From Reticulascus tulasneorum (taxonomy: Eukaryota > Ascomycota > Sordariomycetes > Glomerellales > Reticulascaceae): a stretch of 64,000 nt of DNA. The notes beneath the pieces are model-generated. The model searched no databases and was not told the DNA's origin. It saw only the letters and a list, made by a program, of their open reading frames with translations. Below are positions 45,405 to 56,046 of this stretch, one piece after another. The translations under genes were made by a program, and so were the position numbers. Location of the stretch: contig LSAX01000004.1 of assembly GCA_001557505.1 (NCBI GenBank), positions 4,092,001 through 4,156,000 of the forward strand. The letters run 5' to 3'. Every line of letters begins with the position of its first letter. Positions within the stretch are counted from its first letter, which is position 1.

Positions 45405-47154
45405 TTCCGTTCCGCTCCTCTTGCGCTCTCTTTCATTGAACATGCGATAAATGCGACGAGTAATAAAACCAAACCGTAAGGGGAAATGCACATGAAATGT
45501 CTCAAAGTAAACTTCTGCATGCTCAGAAAGTCTGGAAGATAGCGTCTACGCTTTGCGATTCAGGGGGCTAGTAGGACTAAGGAGAGACATAGTCAGAACT
45601 CAAAGTTGGTCGAGCACGTGTCAGGCTTTGACATGATCACATGCAACGAGAGATACAACAAAAAGTCGAGCCTGCTAGGATTCAGTACATTAAGCCCATA
45701 ATGTCGGGGACTCGTCTTGCTGACAGATGCTCATGCCCGGCCGCCCTGACACCGCGCCCAGGGTACAGCCCCGCTATATCCCCCCCAGAAATTGGGCACA
45801 GCTACCCTGACATCGCCTCTTCGCTAGAGGCACTCGGCAAATCTTGGGCCGGCCGCCTACGTAACGTGTTAGTTCACACATGTGAAAAGTCAAGCTGCCG
45901 AAATCACGTGGAGTCGGTTCATGCCATCATTCCCCATGCGCCCACCTGCCCATGCCGACACAACACAGAAAGAGTAATAAATGAAATGGTAGCCAAGCGC
46001 TGCATATATGGAGCAGGATAATCGGTCTAGGTCTAGTGCCGCCTTGTCGCGCCGCGGAATGTTTGTTGCAAAAGTGGAAGGTCATGTGACGGCTACTTGG
46101 AGGCCTAATAATTAAGGCACTTCGTTAAACTCGAACTTGCTTGCCCCCCAAACCAAACGACAATAATAATAAGTATATGGGCTTGGAAAACATGAAGTGC
46201 AGTTTATTAGGCAGTCTCTCAGCTAATCGTACCCGGTGTAAGATCCCGCCACCACCTTTCTGACAAATCAATGCCTAGGTACTCAGCACTTGCGTTACTA
46301 CTGCTGCGCACTGAAATACTGGTGGTGGTTGGACAGATGTCAGGAGTCAATCATCGTGCGAGAGAAATGATAATTAGTCCACTGGGATTTCGAGCTTCTT
46401 CCAAGCCACCTGCCGACACGGAGGGCAAGTTTCTCGGCGAGAAAACCACCCTCTACGGGTCATCAGAAATTTATCAGGCACCTTACTGAATCCAGGTGTA
46501 GAAGAGCAGCTTCAGAAAGGATAGAAGTGTTCCGCAACGTCATAAAATGTGCGATGCCTCTGACGCCGCCCAAGCAACATGCCCTGCACGAAGCAAAGAT
46601 ACTCGGGCCGCTCTTAATGGCATCGTAGATGAATTTCTTTCCTCTACGCGCCTCGAAATCGCAAACTACATCAATGTAACACGGCTGGTAGACCAGCAGA
46701 AAGCCAGTACCGGTTGTGAGATTAAGAATGAGCTGCACTGTCTAGTGGGCGCGGTGAGGAAGAAAGAGAAGAGGAAGACTACGGGTGAAGATTTTCAGTG
46801 GGTTAAGGTACATTTGCGATGTATCCACAGTCATGTGACCTTCCTCAACTGAGAATATTCTGCCGCGCTTTTGCCGTAAGTACATAGCACCCCGCTAAAG
46901 CAATGACCGTCGAAGACCACACCAAGAAGGCATCGTCGTTTCAATATTCATGCCAGGCAACAGAAACGACAAACAATGACGGCTCAATACTCTTTCCTTG
47001 AACTTCACACCCCGATCATGAGCTGAAACACCCCGCGCATCGCATGATAGAGCCCAAATATTTGCCATAGACCGTCTTGGCCAAACACCAGCTGCCATAT
47101 AACGTCCTACTCATCTGCCCCTCGCTCCCCCGCCTAGCACAGCGCCCCTTCGCT

Positions 47155-48667
47155 ATGGCATCCGCTGTCTTCTTCCTCGACTTGAAGGGCAAGGTATGTC
47201 CTAGATGCTGCTTTTCTACGATCTTTGACAGCCTTGGCTGACCTCGCGATAGACCCTTCTTGCCCGAAACTACCGAGGAGACATCCCCATGTCAGCTGTC
47301 GAAAAGTTTCCCGTCCTCCTCAGCGAAGCCGAAGAAGAATCTTCCGCCGTTCCACCATGCTTTTCCCACGAAGGAATTAATGTACTTAGATCCTTAGCCT
47401 GGAACGAGGAACGCATCTGACAGTGGATAGTACCTATACATCCGACACAATAACCTCTACCTTCTCGCCCTGACAAAACGAAACACAAATGCCGCCGAGA
47501 TACTCCTCTTCCTCCACAAGATCGTTGAAGTCTTCACTGAGTACTTCAAGGCGCTAGAGGAGGAGTCCATCAGAGACAACTTCGTCATTATCTACGAACT
47601 GCTTGATGAGATGATGGACTTCGGCTATCCGCAGACTACAGAGTCCAAGATCCTACAAGAATACATTACGCAAGAGTCGCACAAGCTCGAGATTCAGGCT
47701 CGTCCACCGATTGCAGTCACAAATGCCGTGTCCTGGCGGTCTGAGGGTATCAGATATCGAAAGAATGAGGTCTTCTTGGATGTGGTGGAGAGTCTAAACT
47801 TACTGGTTGCTTCTAATGGCAACGTATTGAGGTCGGAGATCCTGGGCGCTATCAAGATGAAATGCTACCTCAGTGGCATGCCGGAGTTGCGTCTCGGCTT
47901 GAACGACAAGGTTATGTTTGAGACGACCGGACGGACGACAAGAGGGAAAGCCATTGAAATGGAGGATGTCAAGTTTCACCAGTGCGTGCGATTATCTCGT
48001 TTCGAGAACGACAGAACCATCTCCTTCATCCCGCCGGATGGCGAATTCGAGCTCATGAGTTACCGTCTCAACACGCAGGTCAAGCCCCTGATCTGGGTAG
48101 AGTGTGTGGTGGAGAGTCATAGCGGGTCGCGGATCGAGTACATGTTAAAGGCAAAGTCACAATTCAAGCGACGGAGTACGGCAAATAATGTTGAGATTGT
48201 AGTTCCAGTCCCTGATGATGCCGATACCCCGCGGTTTAGAACGAATATCGGAGCAGTGCACTATGCCCCAGAGCAAAGCGCCATCGTCTGGAAAATCAAG
48301 CAGTTTGGAGGCAACAAGGAGTTCCTGATGCGCGCGGAGCTGGGCCTCCCTTCTGTGCGTGGTGATGATGAGCATGGAGGTGGCATGACTGGTGGCTTCG
48401 GCGGAAGCATGGGTGGTGTTGGCACACCAGGCAAGGGAGCGAAGAGGCCTATCCAGGTCAAGTTTGAGATCCCCTATTTCACGACGAGTGGTATTCAGGT
48501 GCGATACTTGAAGATTACAGAACCCAAGGTGAGTTGTTCGGTATTATCTCTGCCTGCCGTGATTTCGATTGCTGATTTTACCAAAGTTACAATATCCATC
48601 CCTACCTTGGGTAAGATATATCACTCAGTCTGGTGATATAGCGGTGAGATTACCCGACGCAGTCTGA
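47155..48667 (+). CDS. APM1: AP-1 clathrin adaptor complex, mu subunit
   Basis: Medium chain of the AP-1 adaptor, which selects YxxPhi cargo at the trans-Golgi network and endosomes. Exons 47155-47193, 47253-47381, 47431-48528 and 48587-48667 give 448 residues. The longin-like N-terminal domain begins MASAVFFLDLKGKTLLARNY and runs through HNNLYLLALTKRNTNAAEIL and DNFVIIYELLDEMMDFGYPQ. The mu homology domain begins near WRSEGIRYRKNEVFLDVVES, with KCYLSGMPELRLGLNDK, FIPPDGEFELMSYRL and the C-terminal PWVRYITQSGDIAVRLPDAV. A Gly/Met-rich loop (DEHGGGMTGGFGGSMGG) is inserted near residue 365, as often seen in fungal mu-1. The last exon of 27 codons is essential to finish the family's conserved end. 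Confident. Confidence 0.95.
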
Positions 48668-49994
48668 TTCAATATGGACATACGATGGTATGCTTTCGGA
48701 GACCATATCTAGTCGCATGCGCTGCCTCAAGTAGCAAACGGAATGAGTAAGATTGGTTATAGAAAAGCCACTGTTAGCATGAGCTATTGGGATTAAGAGA
48801 CACTTTAAAGGTGGCACAGCACAGGAGTAGATATAGGAACTTGATGCTAGAAATTTGGTGAAAAAATGATAACTGCCTCTTCTAAGCATATCCAAGAACC
48901 TAACAGTGCCTGACAGTTCTGCTTGGCATACACTCGACCTAGCAAGAATTTAAGTCTGTATTCCGCAACGGATATCACAGCCTAGAAATTGGGTGCATGC
49001 TAAGCAATTCATTTGCTGGGCTGTTAACTCAGTATATTTCAGGGCCAGCATGATTGGCATGAAACGTAGCTATTATAATTTGATATATAGCATCAGGGTG
49101 GTTTGGATGGTCATATATGTAGACGAGACCTCCAGCTCCTAAGACAGGTCAACCCCAGCTATTAGTTCGCTGTCATCCGAGGTAAGGTGGTCATCTAAAC
49201 CGTGAGCCGTATTGTTTTCTTGTTTTCTGCGTCCGTAGAACACACCATGACCCAACAAAACAGTTTCAACACAATGGATACCAAAGGACCCGTATCCTAT
49301 TCACAATGGGAGGTTTTAAGGTGGTATGTATATGCTTCCTCACTGAAGGTACTTCGACTGCATGGTGTCTGTTGGCTTTTGGCAGTTTGTACTTGGAGTC
49401 GCCTGGTACACTATTGCGCCTTAGCACATTTGAACTATAGCAGTGTATGCTACGATTGTATTGGATCCTTTGATATTAGCTTGTGAGCGATTCATATCAG
49501 CTAAATCTTGTAGTAGCGATTCTGAAATTAGTCAGAAGCCATGTGTGAATTTCTCAAACATAGGTAAGTTAGATCAACTAGGTTAACATAAAGAACTGGC
49601 TACAATCGAGTCCACAATCAATCTTAATAATGCTACTTCGTTATAGGAAAGAGACTGACAATGGCTCTAGTGCTCCAATCACGCATAAGTAGTAAATCAG
49701 AAGAACTGAAATACTGCCCAAACCCAGTGTTTCAGTTCAATACGTGACCCAAACAAATGGCTGGAGGAGGAGAACCCCTAGATTGCTAAGAAGCGATGTC
49801 ATCACGGTGCATCCACCCACTTACTGTGGCCCAAGGCGTTGCAACATACAGGGTATACCTAAAATTCAAAGAAGAAAGGAGAAAAAGAATTTGTGCTTGC
49901 AGGGACATGTGATATGTGCTAGAACGGAGGCAAGACGCAAGTAGCGCTATGGTCAGGACGGTTGACAGGGCAGACGCAATGTGTTTCCGGAGAT
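48668..49994. other. Convergent intergenic region
   Basis: 1.3 kb between the APM1 stop and the 3' end of a minus-strand gene. AT-rich, with no supported gene. Confidence 0.55.
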
Positions 49995-51031
49995 TCATGA
50001 TTGAACGGGTTTCCCTTCCCATTCAAACCAATCTATGGCCTCAGGGGTCGACCCCATCTCATTTTCTATCGTATCCAAACAGATGTGAACAACCACACCT
50101 CTTGGGGGCCCTTTAGGGTCTGGATCTGTCGAGATTTATGAGCATTGGGAGCCATCTAGGGCTACAGGGAGTAGCGTGCTTACTTGAACCAGATTGGCGT
50201 GTGCCAGTCCATCGATGTCTATGCCATAGTCTGTTTTTGAAAACCTCATCTGCCTGACCACGGCGTCTTGTGAGTGCCATCAAGCCAATGATGACTCCCA
50301 GATGCCCTCCAAGGCCATCAGACTGGGGAATCATATCCGAATCAAGAGATTTATGAATGGCAGGGATGAGAGACGGCATCCATTCCGGGTCTTTGCCGGA
50401 GACACACCTGCTCGTCCCTGAGTTCCTGATACGAGTCGTTCCCGGCTCATTGTCATCATGTTCGTCAAAATGCAGCGTGAACCACCTGAAATCGGCATCT
50501 GTGGCTACATCCATAGCAGAGACATCCCCCCACCCCCAGAGGCATGGAAGAAGGCGCCAGCAGTTGAAGACACTGACAGTATCGTATTCCTTCATTTCTG
50601 TCTGTATGTTAACAGATTGGCCGTCATTATCTTCGCCTCCCCTCCATATAGAGATAGATCCGGCAACACCTGGCTCAGGGCGATACCAATAGTAGTCGAT
50701 GGCTCGACTAATCACCCCGTTTCGATAACGCCAGACCGCTCCTGGTATCTCCTCACCATATCCCTGTCGGTATTTTGGTGGAAGAGGGTTTCCGTACACG
50801 TCAGCGTCTGGGGGAAGCCCGCCAGTGCTACTGTCTTCATTCATGCTGAGCTCGTTCGCGACGAAAAGAAAACTAAACGATAAGTCGTCGTGGTGGCTAC
50901 TGTTGTCTTTGTGCTTCTTGTCGCTCTTGTCCTTCTTCCGATGAGTACCACGGTCTTTTGGTCTGCGCTACCTTTTGTTAGTCGTTCTCGGATTATTGTG
51001 ACGTGAGCAAACATACGGGAGATACAAACAT
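49995..51031 (-). CDS. Hypothetical protein with Lys/His/Asp-rich N-terminus
   Basis: I do not recognise this gene. Exons read as 51031-51017, 50967-50184 and 50125-49995, giving 309 residues. The five-codon first exon (MFVSP) joins across a 49-nt intron to RRPKDRGTHRKKDKSDKKHKD, a strongly basic and disordered start. A folded, Trp/Tyr-rich region follows: YGNPLPPKYRQGYGEEIPGA, VWRYRNGVISRAIDYYWYRP, VFNCWRLLPCLWGWGDVS and DFRWFTLHFDEHDDNEPG. A GTAAGC donor at 50183 and a CGACAG acceptor at 50126 extend the C-terminus with DPKGPPRGVVVHICLDTIEN and AIDWFEWEGKP. If unspliced, the protein ends about 20 codons further in the original frame. There is no signal peptide. Splice phases agree, which supports it, but the model is less certain than its neighbours. 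Confidence 0.55.
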
Positions 51032-52833
51032 CTCTACTTCAGTCTATGTGTGAGCCCACACATAGAAGATGTCGGGAAAATATAGATAAGCTAATGTGCG
51101 TACCTGCTGTGCCAGTCGCGACGGGCACGCGAGATCCGTATCGGTCACAAATGACAGAACGGCGGACAAGGTACTACTCTGCAGTTGTGCAGATTTAGCT
51201 TCTCTGTTCATCGATCACTTCAAGCTAATAAACTGCCACGGAGCTCCCCTTCCGCCATTGGCCTCTGGGAGACGGTTGATGTGTATCTCCCGAGTTTGTG
51301 GAAAGGATTCTTATTGGAGCATGTCGTGCAGGACGCCTAGGACCAAACCCTCAGCAGTCTCATCTTATCAGGTCCATCTTGCGGCTGAAAGTTATCAGAT
51401 CAGCAGATCATGTCTCCTAGCAAATGCCGAAGCGATTTCACGGGTCTCATGAGTTTATCTGCTCTGGCTTCTGATGCTGCCACGTTCGATAAATCGTACA
51501 ACATATGCATGTCCCAGTGGCGGGGACGCCTTCCCAAGGTCGGATGGAGAGCGGTCAGTTTCCGACAACCGCGAACAAGGCACAGAGCCAGGTTGTTCCT
51601 TGCGTGTGATTGCTGGATCCTACCAACGAAGAGTTGCCGAATGAAAATGCTATCGAATGGAAGAGGGGATAAGCCCAATCCTACTGACTGCAACGCCATA
51701 CAGTGTCGGATCCGGTGTTTGGCGGAGCATCCACATCAACCGGAATACTGTCTTCATCTAGAAAGATGTCTGCCAGTGTTAGGCACTGTGGTAAGCCAAA
51801 TTGGCCCCTGTTTCTTCGGTTGTTTTCTCAGCATACCCGCTCGTAGGTGGCTATTCAACGACCTGCAGCAGGACGGGCGAATGAAGAAGCGAGCCCGCGC
51901 TGAGGTCTGACCATTCCAGTACCAACCAATTAATCGCTACCGTGCCCATGGTCTTGGCAATTAACCAGGTCGGATGTTCGGGATACCCAATGGAGTCGGT
52001 GTGAGGCTTTGTATGGATAATCGGTGCGGGGGGTCTAATCACAAAGATAGCAACCACAGTTTGCAATCATCGTTGTCTTATACCGAGAAAGTAAGCCAGA
52101 GCATCGTGGAACGAGGAGAGCTGCACTGATGTTATCTTGAACTGTGATAAAAGAATGCACCCGAGAATGGGTCTGTCCTTAGAAGCATTAGAGTGATCTC
52201 CGAGTCGATATCATCCGTAACACTTCAACACAGATGCAGAAACCTTGAGAAAAGCCATAGCCTGATAAGGCTGTGCTTCGTACAGTCAACTCGCAACAAC
52301 GGCCCAACATCGCTCCGGTTGGCCATCAAGATCGACGGGATGTCATCGACGATGTTCATTTGAAGGGGCGGCTTCGCTCGGCATATCTCAGATGGCTGTC
52401 GGATGAGGACCGATGGTGAAGTGGTAAGGGTGGGGTGACACAGACTTTTCTCCGATGCTCCGTGCTAAACTAACGACAAGATGAGCTCTCCATCCTCACG
52501 TTTGCCACAGGCCGTCGTGTTATTTTAATTTTTGACTTCTATCAAAGAACCAAGCTGATTGCGATCAGTTCTGACGCTGCTTGCCCCCAAGTCTTTATTG
52601 GTGACACGTCTGTCTCTTGGTCCAGTATAAGTAGTTTCCCTAAGCCATGTTCTATGGTGAGTACAAAGTTTTAAGCTATCTTGAACCCAGTGGTATACTT
52701 CCATGGGTCCCGCAACATCAAAATACCCACTACGGGTTGGCAAGAGATTCTGCCTTTGCTAACTCGCAAGTTTTGCAACGGAAGAGCGTGAAATCACCAG
52801 CCGCAGTCAAAGACCACCAACCCTGAAGGGGAT
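51032..52833. other. Intergenic region
   Basis: 1.8 kb with no supported gene. A 166-codon plus-strand ORF at 51410-51910 starts with ATG but has biased, motif-free composition and overlaps equally open minus frames. Confidence 0.45.
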
Positions 52834-54444
52834 TCATTCGACAGTCCTCGCCTTTTTGGTCGGCCGTTCAAGCTCTGGCTCTGGATTGGAGAATGCTAAA
52901 CCATTAATCAGAGCCTTTGCTTCCTCTAGTAAGCGCTTTTCCCCAAGTCTCACTTCTATGGCCATTCGTCGACGAGGAGTGATCGAAATGTGTGAGAGCA
53001 GAGCCTCGTCCTCCGTAATCGATGTTGAGTATTGGGCGAGCCTTACCTCGAGAGCCTTCGCGATGATAATGCGGCAGAGCTCATCCCTTTTTCGCTTGTC
53101 CGCAAACAGATCCTCGTTGATCTTTTTCAATGTTTTGAAGAATAGCTTAAGTTGTTCTTCAATCTCTGAAGGTATCTCACGAAAGATTGCTGGCTCATGG
53201 AGGAAGCCATTTGAATCCGGCTCGCCCGAGTCTCTCTCCAATATGAAGAACTCTTCCAGGTCTTCGGGGTCTATTTGGCTTTCCTATAAAGAGTTTAGCA
53301 ATTAAACAACCCTGCGTCACCTTCGGTTAGCTCGGCAATTACATACCACCTGCTCCCATGTGCCATCCCGTATATTCAAGTGGCTTTTGAGAATCGAGAC
53401 CATGAGACTCCACGGAATGTCAACCACGTCATATCTCGCATGCTTCGGGGTAATATATCCATATCTTCTCAAAAGCTCTGAATTGGGATGCGGCCCGTAG
53501 TAGTTGAGAATCTCTTCACCCGCTTTGATTGTCCGAAGAGACGTGACGGTCAAACTGGATTCGCCGTGGTTGACGTGTGCCTAGTAGTTGGGTGTGAGAT
53601 TCTGCTCCTGGCAGATGATGGGACACAAACATTGAATTCAGCATCTGCATTAAGGATGTCAGCCATTGGCACCATGCCAAGCATGATCCTCCCCTCTCTG
53701 TCTTCAACCCACTCGTCATCTTCGTCAATCTGTTGCTCATCGTCTACTTCAAGGTCAAATGCGTATGCCATGATAATGCTGCCCATTCGGCGAGCGAGCT
53801 GTAACAAAACCGTCTCATCAACGAACATGTGGTCTTCTGGGAAGAACACAGTACGATTCGCGGAAATAACTGGGAGAAGCTTTGACCGAATCATCTCATC
53901 GACTTCGTGACTCCCTATTTTCGACACCAATGGACTTGCCTGCAGCTCTTGTAGTTCCTCAGGTGCCCAGAACATCGGAGTGTCGAATTGCTCTGGAAGA
54001 ATGTCGAAGTAAGGTTTCCAACGAGACGAAGCGCCGCGTAGATGCTCGTAAATCATGACCAGGATGAGTGAAGCCCAAGAATCTAGTGGTTCGGCTTGTC
54101 CTTCATCCTCGTCCTCAACAGAGACAACGCCTGCGAATGTCTGAGGCAAGATCTTGCACAGCTCGGATGTTGTGACATTTATGATACCATCTCTGGGTAT
54201 CGTAAAGAGGATAGTGTCAGCGGGAATGTCCGACGTAGCAACTACAACACAATGTCAACAAAGTAGCGAGTGAAAACGCTTGAAGTTTGAGGTTTAACGG
54301 GGCTCACGTACTTATTCCCCGGCCCGCTTTTCGATCACGCAGGTCAACCATCTCTATGCTCTCATGAAAAGATGATCCTGGTATAGCTTTAAACCATTGC
54401 AAAAGATGGTCAGATTTAACTGGGAAATCATCGCCGTTCTCCAT
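52834..54444 (-). CDS. RKM4: SET-domain ribosomal lysine methyltransferase, Rkm4 type
   Basis: Protein-lysine methyltransferase of the SET plus Rubisco-LSMT substrate-binding class; yeast Rkm4 monomethylates a large-subunit ribosomal protein. Exons 54444-54312, 54241-53631, 53580-53347 and 53283-52834 give 475 residues. The start MENGDDFPVKSDHLLQWFKA is the first ATG in frame. SET elements are the split N-terminal part GRGIIATSDIPADTILFTIP, a long insert, PMADILNADAEFN at about 240-248, then VNHGESSLTVTSL and the cofactor-binding GEEILNYYGPHPNSELLRRY. The C-terminal substrate-binding domain runs from RYDVVDIPWSLM through EIEEQLKLFFKTLKKINEDL and ends in a basic PTKKARTVE. The exon between 53630 and 53581 is needed to remove a stop in the catalytic core. 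Confident in family; Rkm4 rather than Rkm2/3 is likely. Confidence 0.88.
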
Positions 54445-54961
54445 GACAACGGTAATACTTCTTGTGTGGTCAATATGGTCGGTTATGCTCTGGGGGCCTA
54501 GCGTTGACTGTCTTCTCAATTGATCGAAGAACGTCTTCTTTTGATAGGGGTGTCTCCTTTCACTAGCAGAGAATTGAAGTAAATAGCAATATACTAGTTG
54601 GCTGCGTTGTTGTTTATGAGTCTAAGAAAATATTTTTCGATGCTGATCCGAAGCCATTATTCCTTAGGCCCCATATCGAAGTAAGGGCCAATCAGCGCAT
54701 TCCAGGTATAATAGTTTTTTTTGTGTCGCTGTCTGGGCCGCCCATTTTCTGCACTCCATTTTCGGCAGGCGAGAGATTCGCCGATAAGCGTCTCCTAGGA
54801 GTTTACCATAAGGTGCTTCTCAGAGTCTACTGCATACCCAGAGCATATTTGGCTCTCACGCACTGCCAAGCTGCAAGTATCTCTCATTCATATCACTGGG
54901 TCTTGACCACCAGCTAACCATCGCTAGTGTTAGCAACAAGCATTCAAACGACACAACCCTC
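54445..54961. other. Intergenic region
   Basis: About 0.5 kb: promoter of the SET gene and 3' flank of the next minus-strand gene. Nothing further seen. Confidence 0.5.
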
Positions 54962-55363
54962 TTACACTGTGTACATGAGCAGCGAGTAGGTAAAACCAAC
55001 GAGTAACGCTGCTATTGTCAACCCACCCCGTCTTGCGGCTGCAGCATTGATGTGGACTGAATATGCGACAGCAGATTCTTTGTTGGACTCCAGGCACCGC
55101 TTGAACTCCTCCCCTAACGACTGCTCAGTGGCACCAACCATTTTGTTAGGATACCATTCTGTGGACAGCTCACACCACGCGTAGCAAGTCTCGATTTCAT
55201 GAAGTGGGCGAGAGCCGCAGCAAGTGGCCAAGGCCGAGTTGTTGAGAAGACTGGGCATGGCAAAGTAAGAGATGTTGTTGGGGATTGCGAGGTCTGTCGG
55301 CATGATAGTGCGATCGCAGATGATGCCATTTGGGCCAATAAAGGTGGTGTTGCTGGCAGCCAT
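54962..55363 (-). CDS. Small Cys-rich protein with hydrophobic C-terminus
   Basis: Single exon of 133 residues from ATG 55363 (MAASNTTFIGPNGIICD). This ATG has a good fungal start context (aaacATGgct). An in-frame ATG at 55444 would add 27 residues and also gives no signal peptide. The centre carries a compact cysteine motif, NNSALATCCGSRPLHEIETC then YAWCEL, and a later RCLES. The tail RRGGLTIAALLVGFTYSLLM is hydrophobic, like a GPI signal or tail anchor. Similar CC...CY.WC patterns are seen in small ascomycete surface proteins (from memory). Without an N-terminal signal peptide, a missed 5' exon is possible. Function unknown. Confidence 0.65.
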   Translation of the reverse strand: MAASNTTFIGPNGIICDRTIMPTDLAIPNNISYFAMPSLLNNSALATCCGSRPLHEIETCYAWCELSTEWYPNKMVGATEQSLGEEFKRCLESNKESAVAYSVHINAAAARRGGLTIAALLVGFTYSLLMYTV

Positions 55364-56046
55364 GTTTCTGGTCTGCCAGAGTCGAAGGAAGATGGATAAT
55401 GAAGGACGTTGTATGTACAGATAGGAGCTTTCGTCGCTACCCATCAAGGGAAGCCTGAAATGTATACGCCTGACGGAAAGGAGTGTGTTCTGTCTCCGCA
55501 CACGTGGAGGGCAAGGAAATGTTGAGTTTAAATTCCAGTTTGAAAGGACCAGGCGATGATTCGAACACGACTTCCTTCACCTTTGCAAAGGTACGTTTTT
55601 CTGGTCCTTTAAGGCTCGTCTGGAATTTCTAAGCCAACACGCAGTTAATGAATGCATCCTTCGCATATCTTGGAGTGTAGGTGGTGGCCTGGCGCATGCC
55701 TTGGTGCTCGTTTCAGCGAATCATTAGCAGCCAGGCCTAGGTCCTGGCCAGCTATACCTTCATTCTCGTTTCAGTCAATCACCCGACACTTAATGTGTAA
55801 GTGTGTCCCAACATCCGTGTGTTCTGGCACTTTAACACTTGAAGGTAGGAAAATGGTGTTGGTGCCGAGATAATGGAGCGGCTGGCCACTATGCTAGGTG
55901 GCATGTGCCATATCCACTCCGTCGCTGATTGATTAGATCAAAGAATATTTTGGACAGGAGCGAGGAAGCCTAACTAACATACTTCCCCCAAGCAGCCTAA
56001 CAGCCCTATGTAATGATCCTACCCGCACTTTGTCAATGTAGATTGA
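55364..56046. other. Intergenic region
   Basis: About 0.7 kb between two minus-strand genes. No gene supported. Confidence 0.55.

Larger units (their letters stand above)
44621..47154. promoter_or_regulatory. 2.5-kb divergent spacer between OPI1 and APM1, with poly-G and poly-C runs
   Basis: Holds a 16-base G run (44920-44935) and a 19-base C run (45386-45404), listed separately. A CACATGTG palindrome at 45877-45884 sits in a TTCACACATGTGAAAA context, close to the yeast inositol-response E-box CATGTGAAAT. ORFs at 45641-46021 and 46547-46852 start with ATG but show no motif and were not called. Confidence 0.45.

Noticed and set aside
45641..46852. ATG ORFs of 126 and 101 codons in the OPI1-APM1 spacer
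   Set aside because: No recognisable domain or signal peptide. They may be chance ORFs; transcript data would be needed to revive them.
51410..51910. 166-codon plus-strand ORF with ATG
   Set aside because: Motif-free, with odd Cys/Arg composition, and overlaps equally open minus-strand frames; no splice or context support.
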